Source: Spirochaetales bacterium
GTDB taxonomy: Bacteria; Spirochaetota; Spirochaetia; Sphaerochaetales; Sphaerochaetaceae
DNA: 32,470 nt
Direction of reading: 5' to 3'
NCBI GenBank assembly: GCA_017478205.1
Contig: JAFVDZ010000003.1
Location: 1-32,470, forward strand
The translations under genes were made by a program, and so were the position numbers. This document shows, one piece after another, positions 1 to 7,259 of the stretch. The notes beneath the pieces are model-generated. The model saw nothing but the letters and a program-made list of their open reading frames with translations, was not told the origin of the DNA and did not search any database. The first letter of the stretch is position 1. Every line of letters starts with the position of its first letter.

Positions 1-92
1 TCCTTGAAGAAGAAGCGAAAGAACTTGTCATCCATCAACGTAAGGTTATTGATGGCTTTCGCTTTTCTTTCTGAGTGTTTAACGGTACACAT
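1..92 (-). CDS. Rpn-like PD-(D/E)XK nuclease/putative transposase, 5' end only
   Basis: The reading frame begins at an ATG (complement of 90-92) preceded by GGAGGT at 99-104 with a 6-nt gap, and runs leftward off the window. Only about 30 residues are visible. They start MCTVKHSERKAKAINN and continue with an L-T-L-M-D-D-K-F-F pattern. This N-terminal signature is typical of the Rpn recombination-promoting nuclease / PD-(D/E)XK family putative transposases, which occur in many copies in gut spirochaetes and clostridia. The catalytic part lies outside the window, so the assignment rests on the N-terminal motif only. Confidence 0.55.
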   Translation of the reverse strand, partial: MCTVKHSERKAKAINNLTLMDDKFFRFFFK

Positions 93-345
93 AATAATAC
101 CTCCACTCTTCTTTCTTCCAAAAAATGAAATACTGTACTAAAAATGGAGGTGTATCTGAAAAATTTTTTCGATCGATAAGAATTTGTAAGTAGGAATAAG
201 GATCTTTATTGGAGTCAAGAGCAATACTTGCCTAGCAGTATCAGATGAATGAATAGCATCATTTTAGTTCTTGCATGAACTCTGATGGTCTTGTCAAAGA
301 TTATGAGAAATGCCACCAGAATAGTTTTTGAGTCTGTGTTTGTTA

Positions 346-375
346 ATGACATTGAAAGGCTTGTCGATATATAAT
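346..375 (+). promoter_or_regulatory. Candidate sigma-70 promoter for coaBC
   Basis: ATGACA (346-351) and a perfect TATAAT (370-375) are separated by 18 nt, 17 nt before the coaBC start codon. The predicted transcript start is near 382, which would leave a very short leader holding the ribosome site GAGGA (382-386). The rest of the 105-391 spacer is AT-rich and shows no gene. Confidence 0.4.
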
Positions 376-391
376 TTTTGCGAGGACGAAA

Positions 392-1594
392 ATGATTAGA
401 CTTGATGGAAAGTGCGTTGTTCTAGGTATTACTGGCGGAATCGCTGCATATAAGATGGCAAGCGTTGCCAGCAATCTGAGAAAGAGGGGAGCTGAGGTCC
501 ATGTCATCATGACAGAGAATGCGACCAAGTTCATAACTCCGCTGACATTTGAAACACTTACAGGCAACAAGTGCCTGACAGACACGTTTGATAGAGACTT
601 TGAATTCGATGTGAAGCATATTTCGCTTGCGAAGAAGGCAGATATAATCCTCATTGCACCAGCAACAGCAAACATCATCGCAAAGTTATCAAATGGTATT
701 GCTGATGACATGCTGACAACAACAGTCCTTGCCTCTAAGGCTATCAAGCTAGTCTCTCCTTCCATGAACACAGCAATGCTTGAAAACCCCATCACAGTTG
801 ATAACATAGAAAAGCTGAAACACTATGGCTTTGAGATAATTGACAGTGCAGAGGGGCTTTTGGCCTGCCAGGATACAGGGAAAGGAAAGCTTCCAGAGCC
901 AGAAGTGCTTGTCGATCACATCCTCTCAAGGATTGCAAGGAAGAAGGACCTTGCAGGTCTTACAGTCACTGTTTCTGCAGGCCCTACCCAGGAATCGATC
1001 GACCCTGTCAGGTATCTAACAAACCGCTCCTCAGGAAAGATGGGCTTTGCAGTTGCCAAGGAAGCAATGATGCGAGGTGCAAAGGTTAATTTGATTACAG
1101 GCCCTAATTCTTTGACACCTGTTCTCAATGTGAACACTATCAAGGTACAGAGTGCAAAAGAGATGTTCGATGCAGTAGACTCTGTCCTTCCTGATACTGA
1201 TATCATCATCATGACTGCCGCTGTTGCTGACTATAGACCAACATCAGTTGCAGCTGACAAGATCAAGAAGAAGGATGGAGAGATGTTCCTCTCTCTTGAG
1301 AGAACTGATGATATCCTTGCCCATGTAACAGAGAACAAGAGAGATGACATCTTCGTCTGTGGCTTCTCGATGGAAACAAAAGACCTTATCGAGAACTCGA
1401 TGGCCAAACTTAAAAGAAAGAAGCTCGATATGATCGTTGCAAACAATGTAAAGGTCCAGGGTGCTGGCTTTGCGGTCGATACCAATGTAGTCACAATCAT
1501 CACAGATGAGGGCAAGGAAGACCTTCCTTTGCTTGGTAAGGATGAAGTTTCTTCCATTCTTCTCGATCGAATTGTAGAAAAGAGAGGTAGGTGA
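392..1594 (+). CDS. coaBC: Bifunctional phosphopantothenoylcysteine decarboxylase / phosphopantothenate-cysteine ligase
   Basis: CoaBC (Dfp) joins cysteine to 4'-phosphopantothenate and then decarboxylates the product to phosphopantetheine, two cytosolic steps of coenzyme A synthesis. The N-terminal flavodoxin-like CoaC half shows GITGGIAAYK (12-21), the catalytic His in VKHIS (H76), the PSMNTAM substrate clamp (123-129) and the active-site Cys in LLACQDTGKGKLPEP (C159). The CoaB half starts near residue 187 with SAGPTQ (195-200), NRSSGKMGFA and AAVADYRP, followed by the conserved lysine segment KIKKK. The 400-residue length is normal for the fused enzyme. The ATG at 392 has GAGGA 6-10 nt upstream. 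Its stop is one base from the coaX start, so the two are co-translated. Confidence 0.96.
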   Translation: MIRLDGKCVVLGITGGIAAYKMASVASNLRKRGAEVHVIMTENATKFITPLTFETLTGNKCLTDTFDRDFEFDVKHISLAKKADIILIAPATANIIAKLSNGIADDMLTTTVLASKAIKLVSPSMNTAMLENPITVDNIEKLKHYGFEIIDSAEGLLACQDTGKGKLPEPEVLVDHILSRIARKKDLAGLTVTVSAGPTQESIDPVRYLTNRSSGKMGFAVAKEAMMRGAKVNLITGPNSLTPVLNVNTIKVQSAKEMFDAVDSVLPDTDIIIMTAAVADYRPTSVAADKIKKKDGEMFLSLERTDDILAHVTENKRDDIFVCGFSMETKDLIENSMAKLKRKKLDMIVANNVKVQGAGFAVDTNVVTIITDEGKEDLPLLGKDEVSSILLDRIVEKRGR

Positions 1595-1595
1595 G

Positions 1596-2378
1596 ATGAT
1601 CCTTGCTATCGATATTGGAAACACTACGATGACATATACAGGCCTCAGAAGAAAGGAAGGTGGATACTATGTCGTCTTTAACAAGAAGGTAGACACTATC
1701 CACGACAAGACAGTCTCTTTCTATCGAAATGACATTGCACGTATCCTTAAACTCTGTGGTTATCTTGTTGAGGACTTTGAAGGTGTAATCCTCTCTTCCG
1801 TTGTCCCTTCATCCTCTCCAAACTTTACAGAAGCGCTCACAATTCTTTTCAAGAAGCCACCAATAATTGTCTCTATCGATCTCGATACAGGGCTCACTAT
1901 GGATGTCGATGCTCCTGAAAAGGTAGGTCACGACCGTCTTGTCGATTCTGCGTGGGCTGCTGCAAACTATGAACTTCCTGCAGTAACTGTCGATATGGGG
2001 ACAGCAACAACCTTCAATGTAATAGGAAAAGGCGGAGTTTTCTTGGGCGGTGCAATTGCTCCAGGCCTTGAAACAGGCCTTTGGGCGCTTTCAAGAAGGA
2101 CAGCACAGCTTCCTGAAATCAGACAGATGACGCCAACCTTCTCGATTGGAAAGAATACAGTCGAGTGCATGGAAGTTGGCTCAGTTGTCGGCTCTGCCTG
2201 CCTTATCGATGGCCTTGTAAAACGCTTTGAAGCAGAGCTTGGTGAAAAGGTAACTCTTGTAATTACAGGCTGGCATGCAAAGACTGTTGAAGGTCTTTGC
2301 ACCCATGACCATATTTTCGATCCTGATTTTCTACCAAAGGGGCTTGCCTATCTTTATGATAGGAATTGCCAAAAATAG
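1596..2378 (+). CDS. coaX: Type III pantothenate kinase
   Basis: CoaX phosphorylates pantothenate, the first committed step of coenzyme A synthesis; the type III enzyme needs a monovalent cation and resists CoA feedback. The 260-residue protein has the ASKHA-fold phosphate motif DIGNT (6-10), GHDRLVDSAWAA (111-122) and VDMGTATTFNVI (132-143) with the acidic catalytic residue D133. The ATG follows the coaBC stop by one base, and the purine-rich GAGAGGTAGG at the end of coaBC serves as its ribosome site. Having coaBC and coaX adjacent places three CoA steps in one operon. It converges on the GH28 gene to the right with only 14 bp between the stops, and I see no hairpin terminator there. Confidence 0.96.
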   Translation: MILAIDIGNTTMTYTGLRRKEGGYYVVFNKKVDTIHDKTVSFYRNDIARILKLCGYLVEDFEGVILSSVVPSSSPNFTEALTILFKKPPIIVSIDLDTGLTMDVDAPEKVGHDRLVDSAWAAANYELPAVTVDMGTATTFNVIGKGGVFLGGAIAPGLETGLWALSRRTAQLPEIRQMTPTFSIGKNTVECMEVGSVVGSACLIDGLVKRFEAELGEKVTLVITGWHAKTVEGLCTHDHIFDPDFLPKGLAYLYDRNCQK

Positions 2379-2392
2379 AAAATAAGCAAACC

Positions 2393-3721
2393 TTACTTTG
2401 TTTCGTCTATCATCACAGGATTGACGTTTGTGATTACATTCTCGAGTTCGACCTCAGCATTTCTTACTCTTATGCCGGTATAGGTTGTCTCAGGAAGACC
2501 ACGAGTCATCTCGATTTCAAGTGATGGATCTGGATTTTCAACAGTATATAGCTTTGCATTCCTGATCTTTACATTGGTAATTGGCATCTCAGGAAGTCCT
2601 ACAAGGAAACCTGTCGAACCCTTACAGTTGGTTGCTTCAACGTTTTCAATCGTAACATTTGAAATCTGAGGTGTTGCGATATCGATAGGCTGTTTGTCAA
2701 GAGAGAAGAGAGCTGGATCATCAGAGCCCCATTTGTAGTACATATTGAATGCAATTGGGCAGATTACATCATCCATGACAGTATTTCTGATGGTTATATT
2801 GTCAATGTGACCACCTCTTCCTCTCCTAGTCTTGATTCTGATACCTCTATCAGTTGAGAGGAACTTGCAATCTTCTACGATTACATTTCTGACTCCTGCT
2901 GCGGTTTCTGAGCCAATTACAAAGCCACCGTGAGCCTGTTTTACAGTACATCCACTCATTTTGACATCGGTAGTTGGACGAGCTGCCTTGATACCATCCA
3001 TACCACTTCCACTCTTAAGAGCAATTCCGTCATCACCTACATCGACGAAACAATTCCTGAGCTCTACGTTTGTACAGCATTCTACGTCGATACCATCGGT
3101 ATTAGGTGTCTCGTATGGGTTTACAACTCTTACTCCATCAATTACGAGATGGTCTGTATATATTGGATGCAGTGTCCAGAAAGGACTCTGTGTCAGGAAG
3201 AAGTCCTTGAGTGTTACATTCTTCGACTTGAATACCTGCAAGAGGGCTGGGCGCAAGAACTGGCACTGTCTGCCACCGCCGCCTCCTGGTTGATTTTTAT
3301 AGTCTGGGTTGAGTGCCGCAAGCTGCTTCTCGAGAGGAGTCTCTGGCTCAGGTTGATGGAATCTTCTGTCTCGGATGTAATCCCACCATTTCTGTCCGCT
3401 TCCATCAATTGTTCCATTGCCTTTGATTATTACATTCTCAGCCTCATGAACCCACAAAAGAGGGTGCAGGCAGTAGCAATCGACACCTTCCCAGTGAGAA
3501 AATACTGGTGGGTATTGATCGAAGTCATCTATAAATTTGAGTGTTGTCCCCTCTAGGAACTTGATATGAGTATTGGATGATACTGAGAGTGGTCCTGTCA
3601 GACAAGTTCCTGGTCCGATCTCCAGGATCTCCTTGCCTCGTGTGGCATCTATTGCATTCTGTAGAGCCTCTGTATTGATTGTTTTGCCATCGTAGACGAC
3701 ACCAAAATTTTTTGCGTTCAT
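2393..3721 (-). CDS. GH28 polygalacturonase-like glycoside hydrolase (copy 1)
   Basis: Right-handed beta-helix hydrolase of family GH28, which cleaves alpha-1,4 galacturonosyl bonds of pectin or mixed bonds of rhamnogalacturonan. The family catalytic signatures are present: NTDGID (about 207-212), GDDGIALKSG (D230/D231 region), HGGFVIGSE (His near 264) and RGIRIKTRRGRGG (RIK near 295-297). No signal peptide is present, so the enzyme should act in the cytoplasm on imported oligomers. I chose the ATG at 3721 (442 residues) because GGAGG sits 5 nt upstream; a GTG 12 nt further out lies inside that ribosome site and is unlikely. The protein is a close paralogue of the divergent gene at 3916. Exo- versus endo-activity and exact substrate cannot be told from sequence alone. 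Confidence 0.92.
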   Translation of the reverse strand: MNAKNFGVVYDGKTINTEALQNAIDATRGKEILEIGPGTCLTGPLSVSSNTHIKFLEGTTLKFIDDFDQYPPVFSHWEGVDCYCLHPLLWVHEAENVIIKGNGTIDGSGQKWWDYIRDRRFHQPEPETPLEKQLAALNPDYKNQPGGGGGRQCQFLRPALLQVFKSKNVTLKDFFLTQSPFWTLHPIYTDHLVIDGVRVVNPYETPNTDGIDVECCTNVELRNCFVDVGDDGIALKSGSGMDGIKAARPTTDVKMSGCTVKQAHGGFVIGSETAAGVRNVIVEDCKFLSTDRGIRIKTRRGRGGHIDNITIRNTVMDDVICPIAFNMYYKWGSDDPALFSLDKQPIDIATPQISNVTIENVEATNCKGSTGFLVGLPEMPITNVKIRNAKLYTVENPDPSLEIEMTRGLPETTYTGIRVRNAEVELENVITNVNPVMIDETK

Positions 3722-3794
3722 ATTTTCCTCCACCTCTTTATCTTAACTTGTAATTAACAATCTGTAATATCAAAGTTTACTGAAAAAATTTATA

Positions 3795-3824
3795 TCGACA
3801 TTCTTGTATGATAAGTTCTATAAC
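3795..3824 (+). promoter_or_regulatory. Candidate promoter for the rightward GH28 gene
   Basis: TCGACA (3795-3800) and TATAAC (3819-3824) are 18 nt apart; each differs from consensus by one base. Transcription would start near 3831 and leave a leader of about 85 nt. The 194-bp divergent spacer (3722-3915) must also hold the leftward promoter, which I could not place. It contains no copy of the palindrome found at the uronate genes. Confidence 0.4.
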
Positions 3825-3915
3825 TCCTTTCTTCATCTAGACAAGCAAAGGAAAAACACATACATTGTATCAACCTATAAATTTAGAACACAACATATTT
3901 TATGGAGAAATCGAC

Positions 3916-5262
3916 ATGCCTGCATTCATTGGTGATGGAAAGTTCGACAACAGCGAAATATTCAAGAGCGCACTTGTGCCAGGAGCAGAGATAATCCTCG
4001 AGGAAGGTGTATATCTCACAGGTCCAATTACAATTCCTTCTGATGTATCACTTACACTCAAGAAGGGTGCAGTCTTGAAGTTCATTCCAGAATTTGACAG
4101 ATATGAGCCTGTCTACTCCCGCTGGGAAGGTGTAAAGTGCTATTGCATGCATCCTTGTATTTTCATTGAGGATGCAAGGAATGTCACCATCAAGGGAGAA
4201 GGAACCATCGACGGCTCTGGCAAGGCTTTCTGGGACCACATCGAGAGTGATGATAAGAGACATTCAGACTCAAAGCCAACAATCGCAATCGAAAAGAAGC
4301 TTGCCGCTCTGAATCCTGGATATATGGATCAGCCAAGTGGCGGTGGCGGAAGACAGTGCCAGTTCCTGAGACCACCTTTGTTCCAGGCTCTCAGAAGTGA
4401 GAACATCACCCTTGAAGGAGTACACCTTCAGAACAGCCCATTCTGGACAGTTCACCCAGTATTCTCAAGAAACCTTGTTTTCAGAGGAATCAGTATCACA
4501 AATCCATATGAAGCTCCAAACACTGACGGCTTCGATATCGATTCCTGTACAAACGTAAGAATTCTCGACTGTAATGTCAGCGTAGGTGATGATGGTATCT
4601 GCTTCAAGTCCGGTTCAGGTCCTGATGGAATTGCAGACAAGAGACCAACCTCAAATATCTATGTTGAGGGCTGTACAGTTCTCGGTGCCCATGGTGGTAT
4701 CGTACTCGGCTCTGAAACTGCTTGCGGTATCCATGATGTTGTTGCTAAGAATTGCAAGCTTCTTGGAACAGATAGAGGTATCAGAATAAAGTCCAGGAGA
4801 GGTAGAGGTGGTACACTTCAGAATCTCGTATTCGAGAATCTCACAATGGATAGAAACTTCTGTCCTTTCACCTGTTACCTCTGGTACAGAGGTGGTGCAG
4901 GAGATCCTAATTCTCCTCTCTATGCACAGACAGCTCAACCTGTTACCGATGAGACACCACACGTCAGGAATCTGATTATCAGAAACTGTGTTGGAACCAA
5001 TGCAAGCGCAGCTGCTATGCTTATCGCAGGTCTTCCTGAATCCCCAATCGAGAATGTTGAAATTTCCAACTGCTCATTTGGTGTAGACCCAGAGACTACC
5101 TTGGATGTCAACGAAGCTGATATGTACCTTGGTCTTGGAACCCCGGAAAGTAGAGGTGCAAGACTCAAATGGGTAAAGGGTCTTAAGCTTGATAATGTAG
5201 AGATTACAGGTGTCAAGGGTAAGAAAATCATCCTTGAAGATGGATGTGAAGATATAGAGTAG
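3916..5262 (+). CDS. GH28 polygalacturonase-like glycoside hydrolase (copy 2)
   Basis: Second GH28 enzyme, 448 residues, transcribed away from its paralogue. The catalytic set is complete: NTDGFD (from residue 202), GDDGICFKSG (225/226), HGGIVLGSE (H259) and RGIRIKSRRGRGG near 290. Shared blocks such as GGGGRQCQFLRP and TNPYEAPNTDG show that the two copies arose by duplication. No signal peptide is present, implying cytoplasmic action on imported pectic oligosaccharides. A TTG 51 nt upstream is open in frame, but the ATG at 3916 has GGAGA 7 nt before it and aligns with the start of copy 1, so I use that. Divergent substrate preference (for example homogalacturonan against rhamnogalacturonan) would explain keeping both, but that is inference. 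Confidence 0.92.
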   Translation: MPAFIGDGKFDNSEIFKSALVPGAEIILEEGVYLTGPITIPSDVSLTLKKGAVLKFIPEFDRYEPVYSRWEGVKCYCMHPCIFIEDARNVTIKGEGTIDGSGKAFWDHIESDDKRHSDSKPTIAIEKKLAALNPGYMDQPSGGGGRQCQFLRPPLFQALRSENITLEGVHLQNSPFWTVHPVFSRNLVFRGISITNPYEAPNTDGFDIDSCTNVRILDCNVSVGDDGICFKSGSGPDGIADKRPTSNIYVEGCTVLGAHGGIVLGSETACGIHDVVAKNCKLLGTDRGIRIKSRRGRGGTLQNLVFENLTMDRNFCPFTCYLWYRGGAGDPNSPLYAQTAQPVTDETPHVRNLIIRNCVGTNASAAAMLIAGLPESPIENVEISNCSFGVDPETTLDVNEADMYLGLGTPESRGARLKWVKGLKLDNVEITGVKGKKIILEDGCEDIE

Positions 5263-5274
5263 CGTCAACAATAG

Positions 5275-5308
5275 GGACAGCCTTCTTTCTGAGGGCTGTT
5301 CTTATATA
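5275..5308 (+). terminator. Probable terminator after GH28 copy 2
   Basis: An 8-bp stem, GGACAGCC paired with GGCTGTTC (5275-5282 / 5294-5301, one G-U), lies 13 nt after the stop codon. It is followed by TTATATATATT, a weak U-tract. Confidence 0.55.
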
Positions 5309-5373
5309 TATTCATTGATACGTAAGATTGCTAAAGAAAAAAATCATTCAGGCGGAAACATTTTTTGAATCTC

Positions 5374-5413
5374 GCTAAAAGCCTGCGTAATAAGTATATA
5401 ATTGGCTTTTAGC
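5374..5413. repeat. 10-bp inverted repeat upstream of the lipoprotein promoter
   Basis: GCTAAAAGCC (5374-5383) and GGCTTTTAGC (5404-5413) are perfect complements with 20 nt between. The right arm runs into TTTAGCCTAAA (5408-5418). The exact reverse complement of that 11-mer, TTTAGGCTAAA, recurs at 5477-5487 over the -10 region of the promoter at 5459. This could be a pair of regulator sites. Most of the 5263-5639 spacer is regulatory-looking rather than coding. Confidence 0.45.
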
Positions 5414-5458
5414 CTAAAAAATGTAATCAAAAAGTTTCAAAACACCCGTTTTACCCTC

Positions 5459-5489
5459 TTGACACGATTTTTTATCTTTAGGCTAAAAT
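5459..5489 (+). promoter_or_regulatory. Candidate upstream promoter of the lipoprotein leader
   Basis: A perfect TTGACA (5459-5464) and TAAAAT (5484-5489) are separated by 19 nt, slightly long. The -10 box overlaps the TTTAGGCTAAA motif. Transcription would start near 5496 and meet the hairpin at 5551 before reaching the gene. Confidence 0.45.
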
Positions 5490-5550
5490 TAAATGTATGA
5501 GGGGTTGAGTCCCGAATAGAAAGAATCACCGAAATCAAAGAACAAGTCAT

Positions 5551-5583
5551 AAAAGTATTGATGTAATATTCAATGCTTTTTTT
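5551..5583 (+). terminator. Intrinsic-terminator-like hairpin inside the lipoprotein leader
   Basis: AAAAGTATTGA (5551-5561) pairs with TCAATGCTTTT (5570-5580) over 11 bp with one G-U and an 8-nt loop; T residues continue to 5583. It lies about 57 nt before the start codon. It could attenuate the lipoprotein gene or end a short RNA of about 88 nt. Confidence 0.5.
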
Positions 5584-5612
5584 GGCATATGTCAAAAAAA
5601 ATAAAATATAAT
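5582..5612 (+). promoter_or_regulatory. Candidate proximal promoter of the lipoprotein gene
   Basis: TTGGCA (5582-5587) and a perfect TATAAT (5607-5612) are 19 nt apart, just after the leader hairpin. Transcription would start near 5619, 21 nt before the ATG and just ahead of the strong ribosome site AGGAGG (5629-5634). Confidence 0.4.
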
Positions 5613-5639
5613 TAAACTGTTCATATGTAGGAGGAAAAT

Positions 5640-6275
5640 ATGAAAAAGTTTTTATCGGTGATGCTTATAGTACTTCTTGCACTATGCGTATTCGTTTCAT
5701 GCGAAGATGATGACGAAGACAGTAGTACTACTAGCTACTTTACACTCAATAGTAAAAGCTATTCGACTCTCCAGGAGGTAGTCGATGCGGCTTTAGGTGG
5801 AAAGGGTACACCAGTCTCTTCAAGTAACAATGTCATTGGTCTAACTGGTGACTACACAGGTCCTGGTGCGATAATTTCAGACCTGTCTGGATATTCAATC
5901 AATTTCGGTGGTTACAAATTCAACTTCACTACTGATATTGTTATAAAGAATAAAACTGAAATTTCAATCATCGGTAAGCTGGAATCTTCGAAGAGCAGTG
6001 TTGGAATTGTTCTTGAAGATAGTACTGTTACAATCGATGGCAGTTCTGAGATCGATAGCAACATTAAAATTACAGGAGCAACACTGGATGTAAATGACAG
6101 TGCAACTCTCTCTGTCGATTATTTTGAAGCTTATGGATCGAAGGTTAAGTTCAATACAACTGGTGAAACAGAGATTGCTAAAATCTATGCTCCAACAGGA
6201 ACTAACGAAATCGAGGTTGCAGGAAACGGAGCGTTTGTGATTGAGAAAATGAAGGCTCTGTTACCTATGATGTAA
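5640..6275 (+). CDS. Repetitive beta-helix surface lipoprotein, N-terminal part before a frameshift
   Basis: The gene starts with a lipoprotein signal (MKKFLSVMLIVLLALC, then VFVSC) whose Cys21 is the predicted lipidation site, followed by an acidic EDDDED spacer suited to export to the cell surface. The rest is beta-rich with repeating Val/Ile-Asp-Gly patterns. I recognise no enzyme domain. The frame ends with an unrelated tail, KMKALLPMM, because a run of four A at 6246-6249 is one base short. With five A residues, translation would continue as EKNEGSVTYDVINSG into the long frame that ends at 8839. The intact protein would be about 1066 residues. AGGAGG lies 5 nt before the ATG. Either the gene is broken in this strain or this is a sequencing or assembly error; the downstream frame shows no decay. 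Confidence 0.85.
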   Translation: MKKFLSVMLIVLLALCVFVSCEDDDEDSSTTSYFTLNSKSYSTLQEVVDAALGGKGTPVSSSNNVIGLTGDYTGPGAIISDLSGYSINFGGYKFNFTTDIVIKNKTEISIIGKLESSKSSVGIVLEDSTVTIDGSSEIDSNIKITGATLDVNDSATLSVDYFEAYGSKVKFNTTGETEIAKIYAPTGTNEIEVAGNGAFVIEKMKALLPMM

Positions 6276-6451
6276 TCAATTCAGGAACAAACACAGAAGT
6301 AACAATTCCTTCTGCCGATGGAACTACACAGATAGTAGTTACAACAGGATCTATTTCTTCCTATAGCAATGGCGTTAAGGAGGAAAATGTTGAAAATATT
6401 GCAGCAGCCATTGGTGCAACAGGATATGAAACTCTTGCTGAAGCTGTAAAC

Positions 6452-7259
6452 GCAGCAAAAGAAGGCGAAACAATCAAGCTCTTCAATAATCACACAAGTA
6501 CTGATGAACCTCTTGTGTTTGATAATGATAAGAGCGGAGTAGTTCTTGATCTGAACAAAAAAACTCTCACGCTTACAAGCACAGTAAACATCCAGATCAA
6601 GTCTGCTGTAACAATCAAGAATGGTGATATCGAGGCAGAACTTCCACAAAAAAGCAACAGTGCAATCTATGGTCTTGCTGGTGCCGAGCTCACTCTTGAG
6701 GATGTTAACATAAAAGCTTCTGCAAAGAGTAAAATGGCTTATGCTGTTGCTCTCCTTGCAAGTGGAACATCATATGAAACTCCTGTTTCTTTGATAATTA
6801 AGGGTGGTACATTCGATGGTTATGTTGGTACCAATGGAAAATATAGAAACCAGAACATAACCATAGAGGATGGTACCTTCAAAGGAGATGTATATTTCCC
6901 TGGCTATGGTGCATATGTAATTAATGGTGGTACATTCAACAGTCTTGTCGAGATCAAGTCCGGTAGTCTTACAATCAATGGTGGTACATTCAACAACACG
7001 ATTGAAGAAACAGAAGGCAGTGCTGAATTTGCTCCAAATTTCAATGGTACAACAATGACTGGTGTTTCCCTTGGTGCTGTTGCTTATGCAGGTATTGTCG
7101 ATGAAGAGGGCTATTATGGTCCAACTCCAGAAATTAAAATCAATGGTGGTGCATTTGCTGGTTCTATCGGTCTTGCAAGCCAGGCAGCAGATGGCACATT
7201 GCCAACTGTCACATATGGTGATAACTTTAACGGCGAAGTTAAAACCACAATTTTTGTTG
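6452..7259 (+). repeat. Large intragenic repeat, unit 1
   Basis: First of two tandem units offset by about 831-840 bp. It runs from the A-A-K-E-G-E-T-I-K-L-F segment to K-T-T-I-F-V. A stretch of 108 bp (7152-7259) is identical to 7983-8090, and the segment around 6585-6650 is almost identical to 7419-7484. Such length and identity favour recombination and assembly collapse. Confidence 0.85.

Noticed and set aside
352-375. TTGAAA at 352 as the coaBC -35 box
   Set aside because: Only 12 nt separate it from TATAAT, too short for sigma-70; ATGACA at 346 gives an acceptable 18.
3722-3915. Third copy of the KdgR-like palindrome between the GH28 genes
   Set aside because: The best candidates (around ACTGAAAAAATTTATA) have the wrong arm spacing and few matches, so I do not claim control by the same regulator.
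6240-6260. Programmed -1 ribosomal frameshift
   Set aside because: The site is GAG-AAA-ATG, which is not a standard X-XXY-YYZ slippery heptamer, and I see no stimulatory stem just downstream. A lost A is simpler.
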